Source: Neocallimastix lanati (nom. inval.)
Taxonomy: Eukaryota > Neocallimastigomycota > Neocallimastigomycetes > Neocallimastigales > Neocallimastigaceae
DNA length: 64,000 nucleotides
Reading direction: 5' to 3'
Assembly: GCA_016946835.1 (NCBI GenBank)
Contig: JACVTC010000001.1
Span: forward strand, 3,842,501 to 3,906,500
Shown here: positions 14,276-25,865 of the stretch, piece by piece
How positions within the stretch are numbered: position 1 is the stretch's first letter
Layout: each line of letters starts with the position of its first letter
Made by a program: the position numbers and the translations under genes
Notes under the pieces: model-generated
Told to the model about the DNA's origin: nothing
The model's input: only the letters and a program-made list of their open reading frames with translations
Databases searched by the model: none

Positions 14276-17200
14276 TTTTTTTTTTTTTTTTTTAGACAGG
14301 GAAGAGAGTACACTCCCATAACTTTATTAATTTTATTTTAAAAAAATACATGTAGGTGAAAAAGTACATTTGAAATTAAAATAAAAATAAAAAATTAAAA
14401 AATTAAAAAATTAAAAAATAAAAAGTTCAAAAATACTATGTATTTTGGCAAGTTGTACTATGAGGGAATTTTTCTCTTCCTATCAAATAAAAAAGAAATA
14501 AAATTTAGAAGTGACATCTTTAAAATAGATAGTGTGGTGTCCACTAAACTCTCCCAGGATTCATCATTTAATGAGCTACTAGGGCGAGAATCACCCTTCG
14601 TAGTAATAGATGATGATCCTGTATTATCATTATGCCTTATCAGTACGACGTCGACGCTCTTGGTTAAGTTTGGTATTTTGCAATACCTATCAAATAATAG
14701 CTCAAACGAACTACTTATGATAGATATTGCCCTTGTTAAGAATTCCGCAAAGCCCACAATTTTTGGAACAGGTGACTCAGATGAACCTTTGAAAAGTAGT
14801 TCATTTAAATGTCTCTGTTCCCCAATATCGAAATGTAATTCATTTAAAACTAAAGTACCACCAAGAAGGAACAAGTATATATAATGATTGATATAATCTT
14901 CAAAATCAGAAATAGAGTCATAGGACGAAAAAGGATTAAACGCTCTAATCTTCCTAAGGAATAAAACATAGAGATCATCGATGAAATTTAAAGAATTCCA
15001 TCTAAAAGATGCAAGAGCATCGCATTTAAAAATCCAATGTTCAAAAGATTGATTACCTTCACCACAACAGGGGCAAGACTTTGGACAATCTTCTGAAACT
15101 CTACCCATTCTAATAGCAATAGTAGTATTGTATTTATAACCACAGCGTAAACGTATAATCTACGAAAACCCTAAGTTGAATTGGGGATATTTTAAGCTAA
15201 GCATGATTATAGCTTTATTGTTTGAGAACTTGTTACTATCGTAGTTTTGACCTTTAATACCTTGAAATCTGGAAACTGACTTCCAGTAACGTTCTATAAT
15301 ATCGTCATATTTTACACATTTATATTTTTTGATTTTTTTATATAGTGTTCTAGATTCTTTAGTCCAGGAATAATAAGGTATTTTGGGAATAGATTTAATA
15401 AGATCCTTTATAATACAGTTTGATTTACTCCATTTTGCAAATGATTTAATCTGTAAGGCTGCGCAGATACCAGCAATAGGAGGGATGCTTAGATCACGAG
15501 ATAAAGCATAAGTACTCATTGTTGAATTATGTCTAATATAGTCATTGTCTTCTGAATTTGTTTTACCATTTTTAGAGAAGGAACCGATACACCAAAATAG
15601 ACCAGTATTAATTAATGTTTGAATTCTAGCCGTTCTAGATTTGTTTGAACCAAGTAAAGGAGAATAATAAATTACTTTACTAATAACAAAGGATTGAAGA
15701 ACTTTTTTCTTGTATACAATAGGAATAAGTTTATTTGAAAAGAAATGTGTAAATGAAAGAAGGGATTTTCTAACTTTAAAATGCATGTGAGATATAATGT
15801 GTTCTAGTAAGAGATCATCTGAATAAGGAATACCAAGATAAATATAACTAGAAACTTTAGGAATATCATTCTTTCCTAAATAGAAGGTTGGATCACTATA
15901 GTTTGGAGGAGGTTGGAAGTTTATTGGTTTTATAACCATAGTTGCACACTTTTCAATACCAAAAGTCATTTCATTTAAATTAGCCCATTTATATACCATT
16001 TTTAATAATTTTTCTAAATTTTTTACACTTGGAGCAATGAGAACAACATCATCCGCAAAAAGTCCACCACAACAATTTTTTCTTCCAACATTAACACCAT
16101 ACTTTTCACAGTCATTTAGTATATCATTGATGAATAAATTGAATAAGATTGGAGATAATGGACAACCTTGACGAACAACTCTTTTAATAGGAAATTCATT
16201 TGATAACATTGAAGCAAATCGAGCACGTGCTTTAGATGAAGTATATAAATTACAAAGAAAATCAAAACATTTACCGCGTACTCCATAATGATGTAATTTA
16301 ATAAGAATGTTAAAAATAGGAACTGAATCATAAGCTTTTTTAAGATCTAAAAAAGCTAAATATGTGAATTTTCCTTGGAATTTTCTTCTTTGGCATATTT
16401 CTCTAACGGAAATGAATAAACTAATGCACTCTTCACGGTTGCGAAAACCAAATTGTTCAGGTCTAATGAAATTGTGTGAGAGTGCGTAAGTAGATATTCT
16501 ATCTGTTATAATTTTTGAAATGATTTTTAATCCAACGTTAATGAGAGAAATACCTCGATAATTACTACAATCTGATAGGTCACCTTTCTTAGGAATTGAT
16601 ACAATAGAAGCTGAGTTCCATTTTTTAGGAAAGGACCCATTCCATATTTTATTAAATATCAATTTTAGACACTTTCCAGCAGCAGGATGTGATTCTAGTA
16701 ATTCTTCGTTGTAAAAAAGAGTTTTGTAGAATTCAATCGGGATACCATCGGGGCCGGGTGCTTTGTTATTTTTCATCGATGAAATAGTTTTTTTAATATC
16801 TTCAATCGTAATTGGACCATTTATATTCCAGGTAGAGGATCTAAGACTAATATTCCTTAAAGCATGATTCCAGTAATTACGATCAAGGCTGTGACCTGAG
16901 GGATCAGAAGCTAGATCTTTATAATATTCAGCCCATCTATCTAATTGCTTTGAAGGAGAGATAATATCTTGACCAAATTTAGATTTAATGCAAGTAAGGG
17001 AGGTAGATGAATATGATGGTTTAGCCATTTTCTTTAAACATCTCCAACCATTTTTGAAATCTTTATTCAAAAAATAATTACCTATTTTTACTATATTAGC
17101 CTTAAATCTAGCAGAACGAAATTTACTCTTAGTTTTCTTGACTAATTTGCAAAGTTTTTCATATTTATTAAATTGTTCAAGGTAATTATCAACATTTTCA

Positions 17201-18728
17201 CAATTAAAGTAAGGCTTAATATTTCGAAATGCAATATGTTTTTCATTAGATAGTTTTTTAATGTAATAAGGACAATGAAAAGCAGAGCCTTTTAAATTTG
17301 TTGGAATAAAAGCCTTAATATCTTTCCCGATATTATTTGCTGTATTGATAAATTTTTCTACCATTTCATCAGCCGTAAGCGAATTGTAATTAGAATCGAG
17401 GTCATTTTCTAAGATTGAAAAATAATTATGTGATAAAATATCTGAATTTTTTGTTTTACAAATATGAGTTGACCATTTAGAAACTTTAGTAGGCCTTATA
17501 AAACCATCGGAGAGAACTTTGTTGCAAGAAAGTAAAATTGGTTTATGATCAGAAATACCATAAAACGAAGTACAAACCGAGGTTTTATTAATATGGGATG
17601 CCAAAGCTTCATTATAGATGACATGATCAATGCAAGATGATCTAGTATCTTTAGCATAAGTAAATTGATTACCATATAAAGGAGCAATATACCAATTAGG
17701 AAAATTATTTGAAATGTATGTTTTGATCTTCTTTAATGACATGTTAAAGTCACTAACTAGGACAGCCGGAACATTTTTTCTATTTTGAAAACGTAGTCAT
17801 TGAGAGTGTTCATCAAAAGCAACTAGTCTTGCTTCCTTCCACTTGCTTTGAGGGAAGTAGATATTACCAATAGTACATTTTTGATTCCAAAAAGAAGTAA
17901 TATTTACTGAAATGATATATTTGTATAAAAACGGTTCTTGGAAGAAAGAATGAACACCAATAAAGAGTCCTCTCATACCAGGGGTTTTAGGATTAGCTTT
18001 AAGGAAAACTGAGTTGTAATATGGAATTAAAGGTGATGAAACATCTTTAGGTAGATATTTACTTTTTCCAGTTTCTTGTAGACAGATATATATAGGTTTA
18101 AAAGTAGAGTTGAGATACAAAATACTATCTCGCTTTTCAGTATTCCAACCGTTAATATTCCAACTAACACAGAGATTAAAGAAAAAAGAATTTGAATTTA
18201 GATGGCTAGAGAAAAAATCTTTTGCCATAGGATTAAGTTCAACATCAATGTTATTAGATTTTCTCGACTTGTTCTTTTGATTCAGTTTATTACACAAGGA
18301 CCAGGTAATTTTAGCTGTTTCAGGAATTTCATCTCTTAAGAAATTTAAAACATAGAAAAAGATGAGATCATTTTTGTATTTATTAACCCTAATAATGAAG
18401 TATGAGTCATACCTTGGAGAAAAAAGTTTTTTAACATATGGAATAATTTCATTGTAGTAAGGGATCTTACTAATAACTTGTGCCATTAGTTTGCTAGGGG
18501 ACCAAGAATTAAGGTCATAAATGAAAATAAGGCTATAATTATTCATATGATTTCCGAAGCAGTAGAAACCACGATGGAAGGGAGTAGTATTAACGGAACT
18601 AGAAGCATCCATGTTTAGAGTTAGTTGAAAAAAGAACTGACTTAATTTCTATTTAATATGAATTGATTATAAGGATTGAATACCAAAGAATTATATATAA
18701 AATATTTAACATTTAAGTTTGCTGAATA

Positions 18729-18732
<4 letters not shown>
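14276..18732 (-). mobile_element. LINE A, nearly full-length APE-type non-LTR retrotransposon
   Basis: About 4.45 kb on minus: a ~120-bp 5' leader, one long frame (18612 to 14458), a ~165-bp 3' UTR ending in CCTGTCT, and an A tail (T run on +, about 14276-14293). The 3' end is also found in the + relic ending at 3119. Its 5' end directly abuts the A tail of LINE B (18733-18767). I could not find a clear target-site duplication. An APE endonuclease upstream of RT and a CCHC motif at the C-terminus fit a Tad1/L1/I-like LINE, clade not resolved. Confidence 0.9.
14458..18612 (-). pseudogene. LINE A endonuclease-reverse transcriptase ORF, two in-frame stops
   Basis: One frame of 1,385 codons, starting ATG at 18612 (MDASSSVNTT). 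It would encode the LINE retrotransposition protein. The N-terminal ~140 residues are unrecognised. The APE endonuclease spans about 146-370 (SWNINGWN from residue 150, ICLQE with E180, SDH at 354-356). RT follows (KAPGPDGIP, GFRNREE, AFLDLKKAYDS, QGCPLSP, FADD with D854/D855), then a conserved post-RT domain and a C-terminal CCHC knuckle (CPCC..EHWIFKC). It is interrupted only by an in-frame TGA at 17794-17796 and TAG at 15157-15159; flanking residues continue the homology in the same frame, so these are point nonsense changes. Nearly intact, probably recent. Confidence 0.9.
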
Positions 18733-18770
<38 letters not shown>

Positions 18771-21700
18771 GCCGCAATTATTGCGAACTTTAATCTTTAT
18801 TTATTTATTTATTCTTATTCAAAATACATGAATATTTTTAAATTTAATAAAAAAATAAAAAAAACACTGAATTAATAAAATAAATAAATATTATTTGTCC
18901 AATTTGAACATAATAATACATGAAAATAGTAACGTGAAATAAAAAGTAATATTCAAAAAATAAGTGTATAAATAAATTCAGAAAAAAGTCCATATGCAAC
19001 GAACCTCACTTCCTTATGGATTAGTGTTTGAATTGACTATCTGAAAGAAATTAGGGTCTTCTCCTTCAGAGGCATTGGCCCTACTAGCCTGTCTTACTGC
19101 ATTTTCAGCGTTGACGCTCCTGGTTAGTTTGCACTTATACTTTCGGAATAGTAACCCTTACCGAGTACTAGCCCTAGGCATAATTTCTGTGAAGAGAGCC
19201 GCAGATCTCACCAAGAATGGTGTTTTTGAATAATCACCAGAAATGATTTGGTTCTTAAACAAATTATTCCATTCCTTTTTATAATTTGAATCTATTATGT
19301 TTGTATCCCTTCCACCAAGAAGAAAGGAATACAATCGGTACCACTTCACATATATATTTACACACTCATTATTCAGAAAATTACTTAAATTACCACCATT
19401 TTCACCAATTGAACTATTCACTAAATTAGAAGTAACGATATTATAATTTTCACTATCACTAATATTAATATTTCTATTTACACTATCACTATTTCTACTA
19501 TTATTAACATTATTATTTCTATTGTTAATATTATTAATATTATCTACTTCGTTACTACAATCAAAATCAGAACTTAGTTCTACATTATTTATATCTGTGA
19601 TAACAGTATCTACATAACTATTAGATATTGGACAATATTTAGAAATAATATAAAATTTTTCATAAAGTTTTTCAATATCTTTAAAATATTTCATTCGAAA
19701 TTCACGGAAAAGATAGCATTTAGAAAACCAATGTTCCAATCGAGGATTACTATTTATTCTATAACAACAAGGACACCTTTCAGGACAATCTTCTTCAATC
19801 ATTTTGGCAACACGAGCATCGAATTTATATCCACATCTGGCACGAAGTACCCATCGGAAGCCAATGCTAAATTCAGGATATTTATAATTTAGCTTAAGAT
19901 ACTCTCTAGTTTCCTCAAAATTATTACTTTTATAAGCATTAGCTTTGATTGATTTTCCTGCCATATCTCTATCCCAGTAAAAGTTTAAAATATCTTTCTT
20001 TGATGGAAATTTATCTAATTTGTCAGCTAAAATTTTACTTTCTTTATCCCATGCATGACGTCTACAACGAGATATATCTCTAAGTAAATCAGAGATAATA
20101 CATTTCGAGTTTTTCCATTTTTTAAAACACCTTACCTGAGCAATCGCACATTTCGCTGAAAGAGGAGGAATGTTAAGTTCTTTAGAAACACAATAAAGGG
20201 AAGTAAAGCTATTCCCTTTAGAAAATCCTTCAATCCAGTATAGACCTAAATTAACTAGTGTCTGTGTACTTCTCGTTCTATCTTTGTTAGATCCAAGTAG
20301 AGGTGCATAATATGAAACTTGTCCAATTACTATAGCTGAAAATAGCATTCTTTTATAAGGGATAGGAATATGAGGATTGTTAAGAAATCCTTTTATGGAA
20401 TAAAGTGCTTTTCTAACTTTATTATTCATTCTCTGTATGATCGGTTTCAATTCTAAATCATTTGAAAACGGTACACCTAAGTAGGTATAGCGATTCGTTT
20501 TAGGTAACTCTTGACTTGAAAGATAAATGGTAGGATTATTATTATAAAGAAGGTTAGAAAACTCCCCTCGTACAACTAGACTGGCACATTTATTGATGCC
20601 AAATTGTATTTCATTATTTCTTGCCCATTTACTGGCAGACTTTAACAATTTCTTAAGTTGGAATCTTGTTGGAGCACATAACACAATGTCATCTACAAAA
20701 AGACCTCCATAACAACGTTTATCACCAATAGAGATGCCATAATTATTACAATTATTAAAAAATCATTAATGAACAAGTTAAAAAAAATTGGTGAGAGGGG
20801 ACAACCTTGACGAACTCCTTTCTTAATATTAAATGATTCCGATAATTGTCCATCAACTCTTACACAAGCCTTGGAAGATAAGTATAAATTTTCAATAAAA
20901 TTATAGCACTTACCTCTAATACCTAAGTGATGAATCTTCATTAAAACATTATATATGGGCACTGAGTCATACGCTTTTTTAAGATCCAGAAAAGCAAGGT
21001 AAGTATCCTTATTTTCAAATTTCCTTCTCTGACATATAATTCTTAATGTAGTGTAAAGACTAATACATTCTTCTCGATTACGAAAACCATATTGTTCAGG
21101 TCTAATAAAGCCTTTATCAATTCCAAATTTAGAGATTCTATTAGCAATAATTTTTGCTATAATTTTTAATCCATTATTGATAAGAGAGATGCCACGATAG
21201 TTATTACAATCTGATGGATCGCCCTTTTTATGAATAGAAACTATAGATGCATTATTCCATGATTTTGGGAAATCACCATTCCAAATACGATTGATTAAGG
21301 CTTTGAGACATTTAAAGCCAGTAGAAATATTACTATTATTATCACTTGATTCTTCTGAATCATCTTTACAAGGAATCAAAACTTTGAAGAATTCCATTGG
21401 AATACCATCTGGACCACAAGCTTTAAAGTTAGGAGTGGAGGAGATTGCTTCGCTAATTTCTTCATCGCTAATATCTTGGTTAATACCCCATTCTTGTTGC
21501 CAAATTTCTTAGAGCATCAGAATCTTTCCAGTAATCTTTAGAGAGACTATGACCAGAAGAATCCGACCCTAAGAATTTATAATGAGAATGTCAAGCTTTT
21601 AATTTTTCATTTGTAGAAGAAACAAGTTCATTGTTATAATTTTTAATTGGATGAGAGACTGTGAAAGATTGATTATTTATTTTTGCATTCTTTTTAATCC

Positions 21701-23093
21701 ATTTCCATGCTTTCCTACTATCTTTTTTAAGAGCTAACGAACATCCAATTTTAATCCAATATAAATATTCTTTCTTCCTAAATTCGTTACATTTTTTATG
21801 AATTGATTCACAAAGACGGTTATACGAGTCAACTATTTTAACAAATTCATTGGAATCATTTGCAGAAACAAAACGTTTAATTTGTTTGTATTTAATATGT
21901 TTAACCTTTTGAAGACAATAAATTTTTCGTGACATTCTAAACATCGCTTTTCGGATTTCTGTTGAAGATGTAATCGATAAATCCTTTGCAATAGAATTAG
22001 TAGTGTTAATGAACTTTTCAATAACCCAATCTATTGGAAGTTCTTTATTCCTATTTCTTCACTAAGAATCTCAAATTTATTGTGATAACATATTTCTTTC
22101 TTTTGTTCAAGACATTTATACCTATCCCATCATACAAATTTTTTTGGTAAGAAAAATGATTCATCTGTGGTAGTTTTCTTACAATAAACTAAGAGAGGTT
22201 TATGATCAGATACAGAAGGATAATCAACAAAGTAAGCATTTGATATTTTATTCAGCATACTTGAATTGACTAACGCATAATCAATATCTGATGAATATCC
22301 ACCTCTTGTCCATGAAATAGGTGAACCATTAATCGGAAGAATAAATCAATTATCAAGGTTACTATTGGATAATTTATCTTGTAAATCAGAGGTACTCATG
22401 TTAAAGTCTCCCAGAAGAATCGATGGATGATTAGTGTGATTCTGAAGCCATGTGAAAACTTCTGAAAATGCGTATCGGACTTGTAATGAGTGTTTCTTAG
22501 TGGGAATATAGACATTACCAACAGAACACTTAGAGTGATTCCAGAGACTATATGTAGTTAAAGAAACAAGATAAGTAAAGGAATTATCTTCAAGTACTGC
22601 TTGACATGAGACATGATAACCAAGATATAAACCTCTGCAACCTGGAGTAGTAGGATCCATTCTTTTCAAGAAATATTTATAGTTTGGAAGTGTTACTTTA
22701 CATGGATTTCTAGCCTCATTGGTACCATTACCTGTTTCCTGAATACATAGGAATAATGGTTTAAATATTGTGTTGAAGTACTCAATACCATCTCTTTTCA
22801 CAAAATTCCATCCATTAGTATTCCAACTAAGACAAAAAGAAAACTTTCCTGTGTTAGAATGTGAAGATTGAATTTGAGAATTAAGATTAGGAATATTGGG
22901 AGCAATGAGTTCATGATTGCCATTATTAACATTTACTAAATTTGTTGAACTGAGGTTCGCTGTGTTAATATCATTGGATGTGTTATTAGATATTAAATTT
23001 TGTTTTAAATGTCGAAAAGAAACCTTATGATTCCATTTGGAACATCTACTATATGAAATTTTAACTCCTGATAATGCCTTTTGAACTACTTTT
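18733..23093 (-). mobile_element. LINE B, degenerate APE-type LINE
   Basis: A second LINE family on minus, 3' A tail as a 35-nt T run at 18733-18767. Parts are endonuclease at about 22090-22860 (SWNTNGWN, LFLCIQETG, ILLGDFNM, SDHKPL), RT at about 20690-21520 (FLDLKKAYDSVP, QGCPLSP, FVDD), and the post-RT domain with CCHC (CPERCPCC) at 19158-20684. A low-complexity Asn/Ser stretch lies near 19400-19600. The frame is broken several times, for example a single-base shift near 20758 just upstream of the FVDD codons and more between 21400 and 22350. It ends at 23093 against an inverted LINE C piece, so its N-terminus is missing. The 3' sequence differs from LINE A and ends in a small GCAATTATTGC palindrome. 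Confidence 0.88.
19158..20684 (-). pseudogene. LINE B RT C-terminal and post-RT region
   Basis: A 508-codon open stretch on minus, from just after the catalytic FVDD to the stop. It shows the conserved post-RT landmarks TYLGVPFSND, YYAPLLGSNKDRTR and KELNIPPL, then the CCHC knuckle CPERCPCC...HWFSKC, an Asn/Ser-rich linker (VDNINNINNRNNN), and a final segment. It is the 3' half of a longer polyprotein frame and would not be functional alone. Confidence 0.8.
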
Positions 23094-23826
23094 TTAAATG
23101 TTGCCCTTGTTGCGGTGTTAGTGTACCTAGCTTTTCTCATTGGATCTTTGCCTGTAAAGAATTGAAAAATTACAGAAATAAATCTTTACCTTTTCTAGAT
23201 GATCTATTTTTGAAGTTTGCTTTGATAATTGAACAAAAATCCTTGGATATTTCTTTTGATTCAGAAAAGGATTATGATAATAATATTTATTATTTTATAT
23301 TGAGTGCTCTTCTTGGCGGGTGTTCAATATATGAAAAAATTAAACTTAATGATGGGGAACAAATACAATTAGTTGACAATATTTTTAAACAAAGTTCAAC
23401 TTCGTCGAATGTTCCGTATTTTGTGGGGATTGCGGAGTATTTAACAAACGTAATACAATTTATTTGTGGATCTTTTAGTTTGTAGATGAAATGGTATTCC
23501 GTTGAATCTATCGTTGTCAAGAGCGTCGACGTCGAAATGATAAGGCATGGATTTTCACCTCCTGGTGAAAATACTAATACAGATCCATTAGTTAGCACTA
23601 ATACTGAAATTATTACTCGCAATAATGGACGTCATGTTATTTTCGAGGAATGGGAAAAGTTGGAGGTTATTGCTTCTAACGCACTTTTATAATTTTATAA
23701 TATATAATATTTTATTTTATGTATTTTATTTGTTATTGTTTTTCATTTAAATAGTGTAAATTTTATTATTATTATTAATTAAATAAAGTATTTTCTTAGT
23801 CTAAAAAAAAAAAAAAAAAAAAAAAA
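23094..23826 (+). mobile_element. 5'-truncated LINE C end, head-to-head with LINE B
   Basis: This + strand piece begins inside the CCHC region (CCPCCGVSVPSFSHWIFACKE at 23100-23160) and runs through the end of the LINE C frame (SFDSEKDYDNNIYY, then a stop at 23483-23485). A second open stretch follows (about 23486-23692, KSVDVEMIRHG, GRHVIFEEWEKL), which suggests the copy has a stop partway through. Then come AATAAAGTATTTTC and an A tail at 23803-23826. It is nearly identical to the LINE C copy at 57119-58955 where they overlap. Its truncated 5' end meets the truncated 5' side of LINE B at 23093/23094, so the two face each other. No clear target-site duplication was found. Confidence 0.85.
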
Positions 23827-23844
23827 TTCTTGTTCAGTTCTTTG

Positions 23845-25282
23845 GAATATAATACATTTTCTATTTCGAAAGATTTGTTATTGATGCATCCTGATAATGT
23901 CTATTTTAGTGATCCTACTTTTTGCTTTGTTATAATTTAATTTATAAAAAGAAACTGAAAAATAATATCTTTTAAAATTATAATCTTGATTAAAAACGGT
24001 TAGAAAAATACTAATTTATAAAAAATTAGTATTTTATATTATTTAAATGCATTAAACAATCGTACCGTAATTCAACTGTATCATCATCAACTCCTAACCC
24101 TAACCTTAAGCAAAACCATTATTGTATATTTGAATAAAACCTTAAAATACTGATTTTCTATATTTTAATTTAGATCATCAAATATATTAGAAAATTAGTA
24201 TTTTTAGCTTAAATTTTTAATTAACACTTTGTTCAATACTTTTATTCTATTATAATATTAAATATTAAATATTAAATATTAAATATTAAATAGTATATTA
24301 TAAATAAATAGGATATATTACAATAACATATAGTTTATATAGTTTATGATACAAATAATATAGTTTTAAAAATTTTTATTATTTCTATTAAGTCATATAT
24401 TTAATATAATAAATATGTACGTTCCATTGAATGTAATTCTTATGAATATAAAAATATTAAATCATATATTATTATTAAAAATAAGGTTCTTTAATAAAAA
24501 ATAAAATTTTAGTAAAAAGTAAATATTTATTTACGATTTTTGTCAGATTAAAAGTCTCAGTGATTCTATAGTGTTTCTAAGATACATTTATGTGTGAAAA
24601 ATTTATTGAGGAATTTAGTAATTAGTTATAATTAGTATTATTGATAGTTGAACAATCGACAAAATAAATATATAAAACTTGTTATAAATTGTAACGGAAA
24701 ACTGGGTGTTCCAATACTAAAAGGACAATTAGAATAAGTAAACTAAACACAAGAATTAGTAAACACAAAATATTAATATTGGAGCACTTGATTCCTTTGT
24801 TGATTAGGAAGGTCGGTGCTGAAATATTAGTAATATTGGTTTTATTTAATATTTTATTTATTTAATTATTTATTAAAAATTGCTTTATTAGAAAAATGTT
24901 TTATTACTAATAATAATAAACTACGTTAAAATACTATAAAAGCACGAAGAGAAATATTTTCAAGTGAAAATTCATACCTATTTATACTTTTTTCGGAAAA
25001 ACAGTTTTCATTATTTTGAAAAATTATAGAATTGTGGAAAATTCGTTTAAAACCGATTTTAGCCACAAAAATAGAAACTAATAAAAAGAAGGAATAAAAT
25101 AGAATAAAATATAATTTTAACTATTAAGAATTTCTATAAAATTCTTAAAGTAATTACAGAAAGAAACATCTAGAAAATGAAAATAAAAATTATTAAAATT
25201 TACTTTGAATGTGAATCGAACCCGAGTAGTTCGATTCATGGTCATAGCTCTAGCCACTTTGCCAATATTTCTTTTTCTGAAA
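23845..25282 (-). other. AT-rich DNA with tRNA-like A/B-box repeat, copy 2
   Basis: No gene. At about 24690-25275 lies a minus-strand copy of the repeat seen at 9690-10290. On minus its A-box-like TGGCAAAGTGGCTAGAG is at 25264-25248 and its B box GGTTCGATTC at 25222-25213, followed by a body with a TATAAATAGG segment near 24985. A clover-leaf does not form (the T-arm pairs poorly), so it is tRNA-derived, not a tRNA gene. The far end near 24690 has TGTAACGG on +, which could be an LTR-like edge. The chromovirus LTR begins at 25283, about 19 bp upstream of the A box. 23826-23844 shares a 19-mer with 59453-59471. Confidence 0.6.
25278..25282. repeat. 5-bp target-site duplication of element 1, left copy
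   Basis: TGAAA immediately outside the left LTR, repeated at 32889-32893 outside the right LTR. This fits the 5-bp staggered integration typical of Ty3-like elements. Confidence 0.9.
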
Positions 25283-25841
25283 TGTAAAAGGTAAGTTTAT
25301 TATTAACTAAAATAACGAATAATAACTAAATTTAAAGGCTAAGATAACTTAACACCTCTCTATTCGAGTTGTTAATAATAAACACTAAATTTAATTAATT
25401 CTATAATTATTATTCCTTATTACACGAGAATATAGCGCAGCACTTTATAACTTGATTCGTTATTAGTTACTGGGCTTACACTGAGTAATATTTTTTATTC
25501 AATAATTATATTTTTATTTAAATAATATTAATATTTATAATAACAATTTACGTTAATAGTAACGCTAGTGCGTTACAGTTACAAGTTCAATTATTATTTA
25601 TACATGTCAATAATATTATGATTGGTAAATAATTTAATTTAACTTAGTTTACTAATCACTAAATAAAATATATTTAAATAAATATTTAACTATATAATTA
25701 TTTATAAAATAATAAAATTTAATGTACGAAAGTAATAAAAGATTTTATTTGATTAGCCGAAATTGCTAGCTGTTTAGAGATACGTTACGTAACCAAAGAA
25801 CTATCATTGGATAGGCTTGAAGTTACCATGTATCTGTTACA
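25283..25841 (-). repeat. Element 1 3' LTR
   Basis: 559 bp, TG...CA ends, matching the other LTR base for base as far as I can see. The polypurine tract lies just inside it. Confidence 0.95.
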
Positions 25842-25865
25842 AGGCCTCTCCCAAGGAGCAAGCTA

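Noticed and set aside
24088-24106. Telomere-like CCTAACCCTAACC
   Set aside because: Only about two repeat units inside unrelated AT-rich DNA; too short to mean a telomere.
25205-25270. A real tRNA gene on minus
   Set aside because: A and B boxes fit, but acceptor, anticodon and T stems do not pair; better read as a tRNA-derived repeat.
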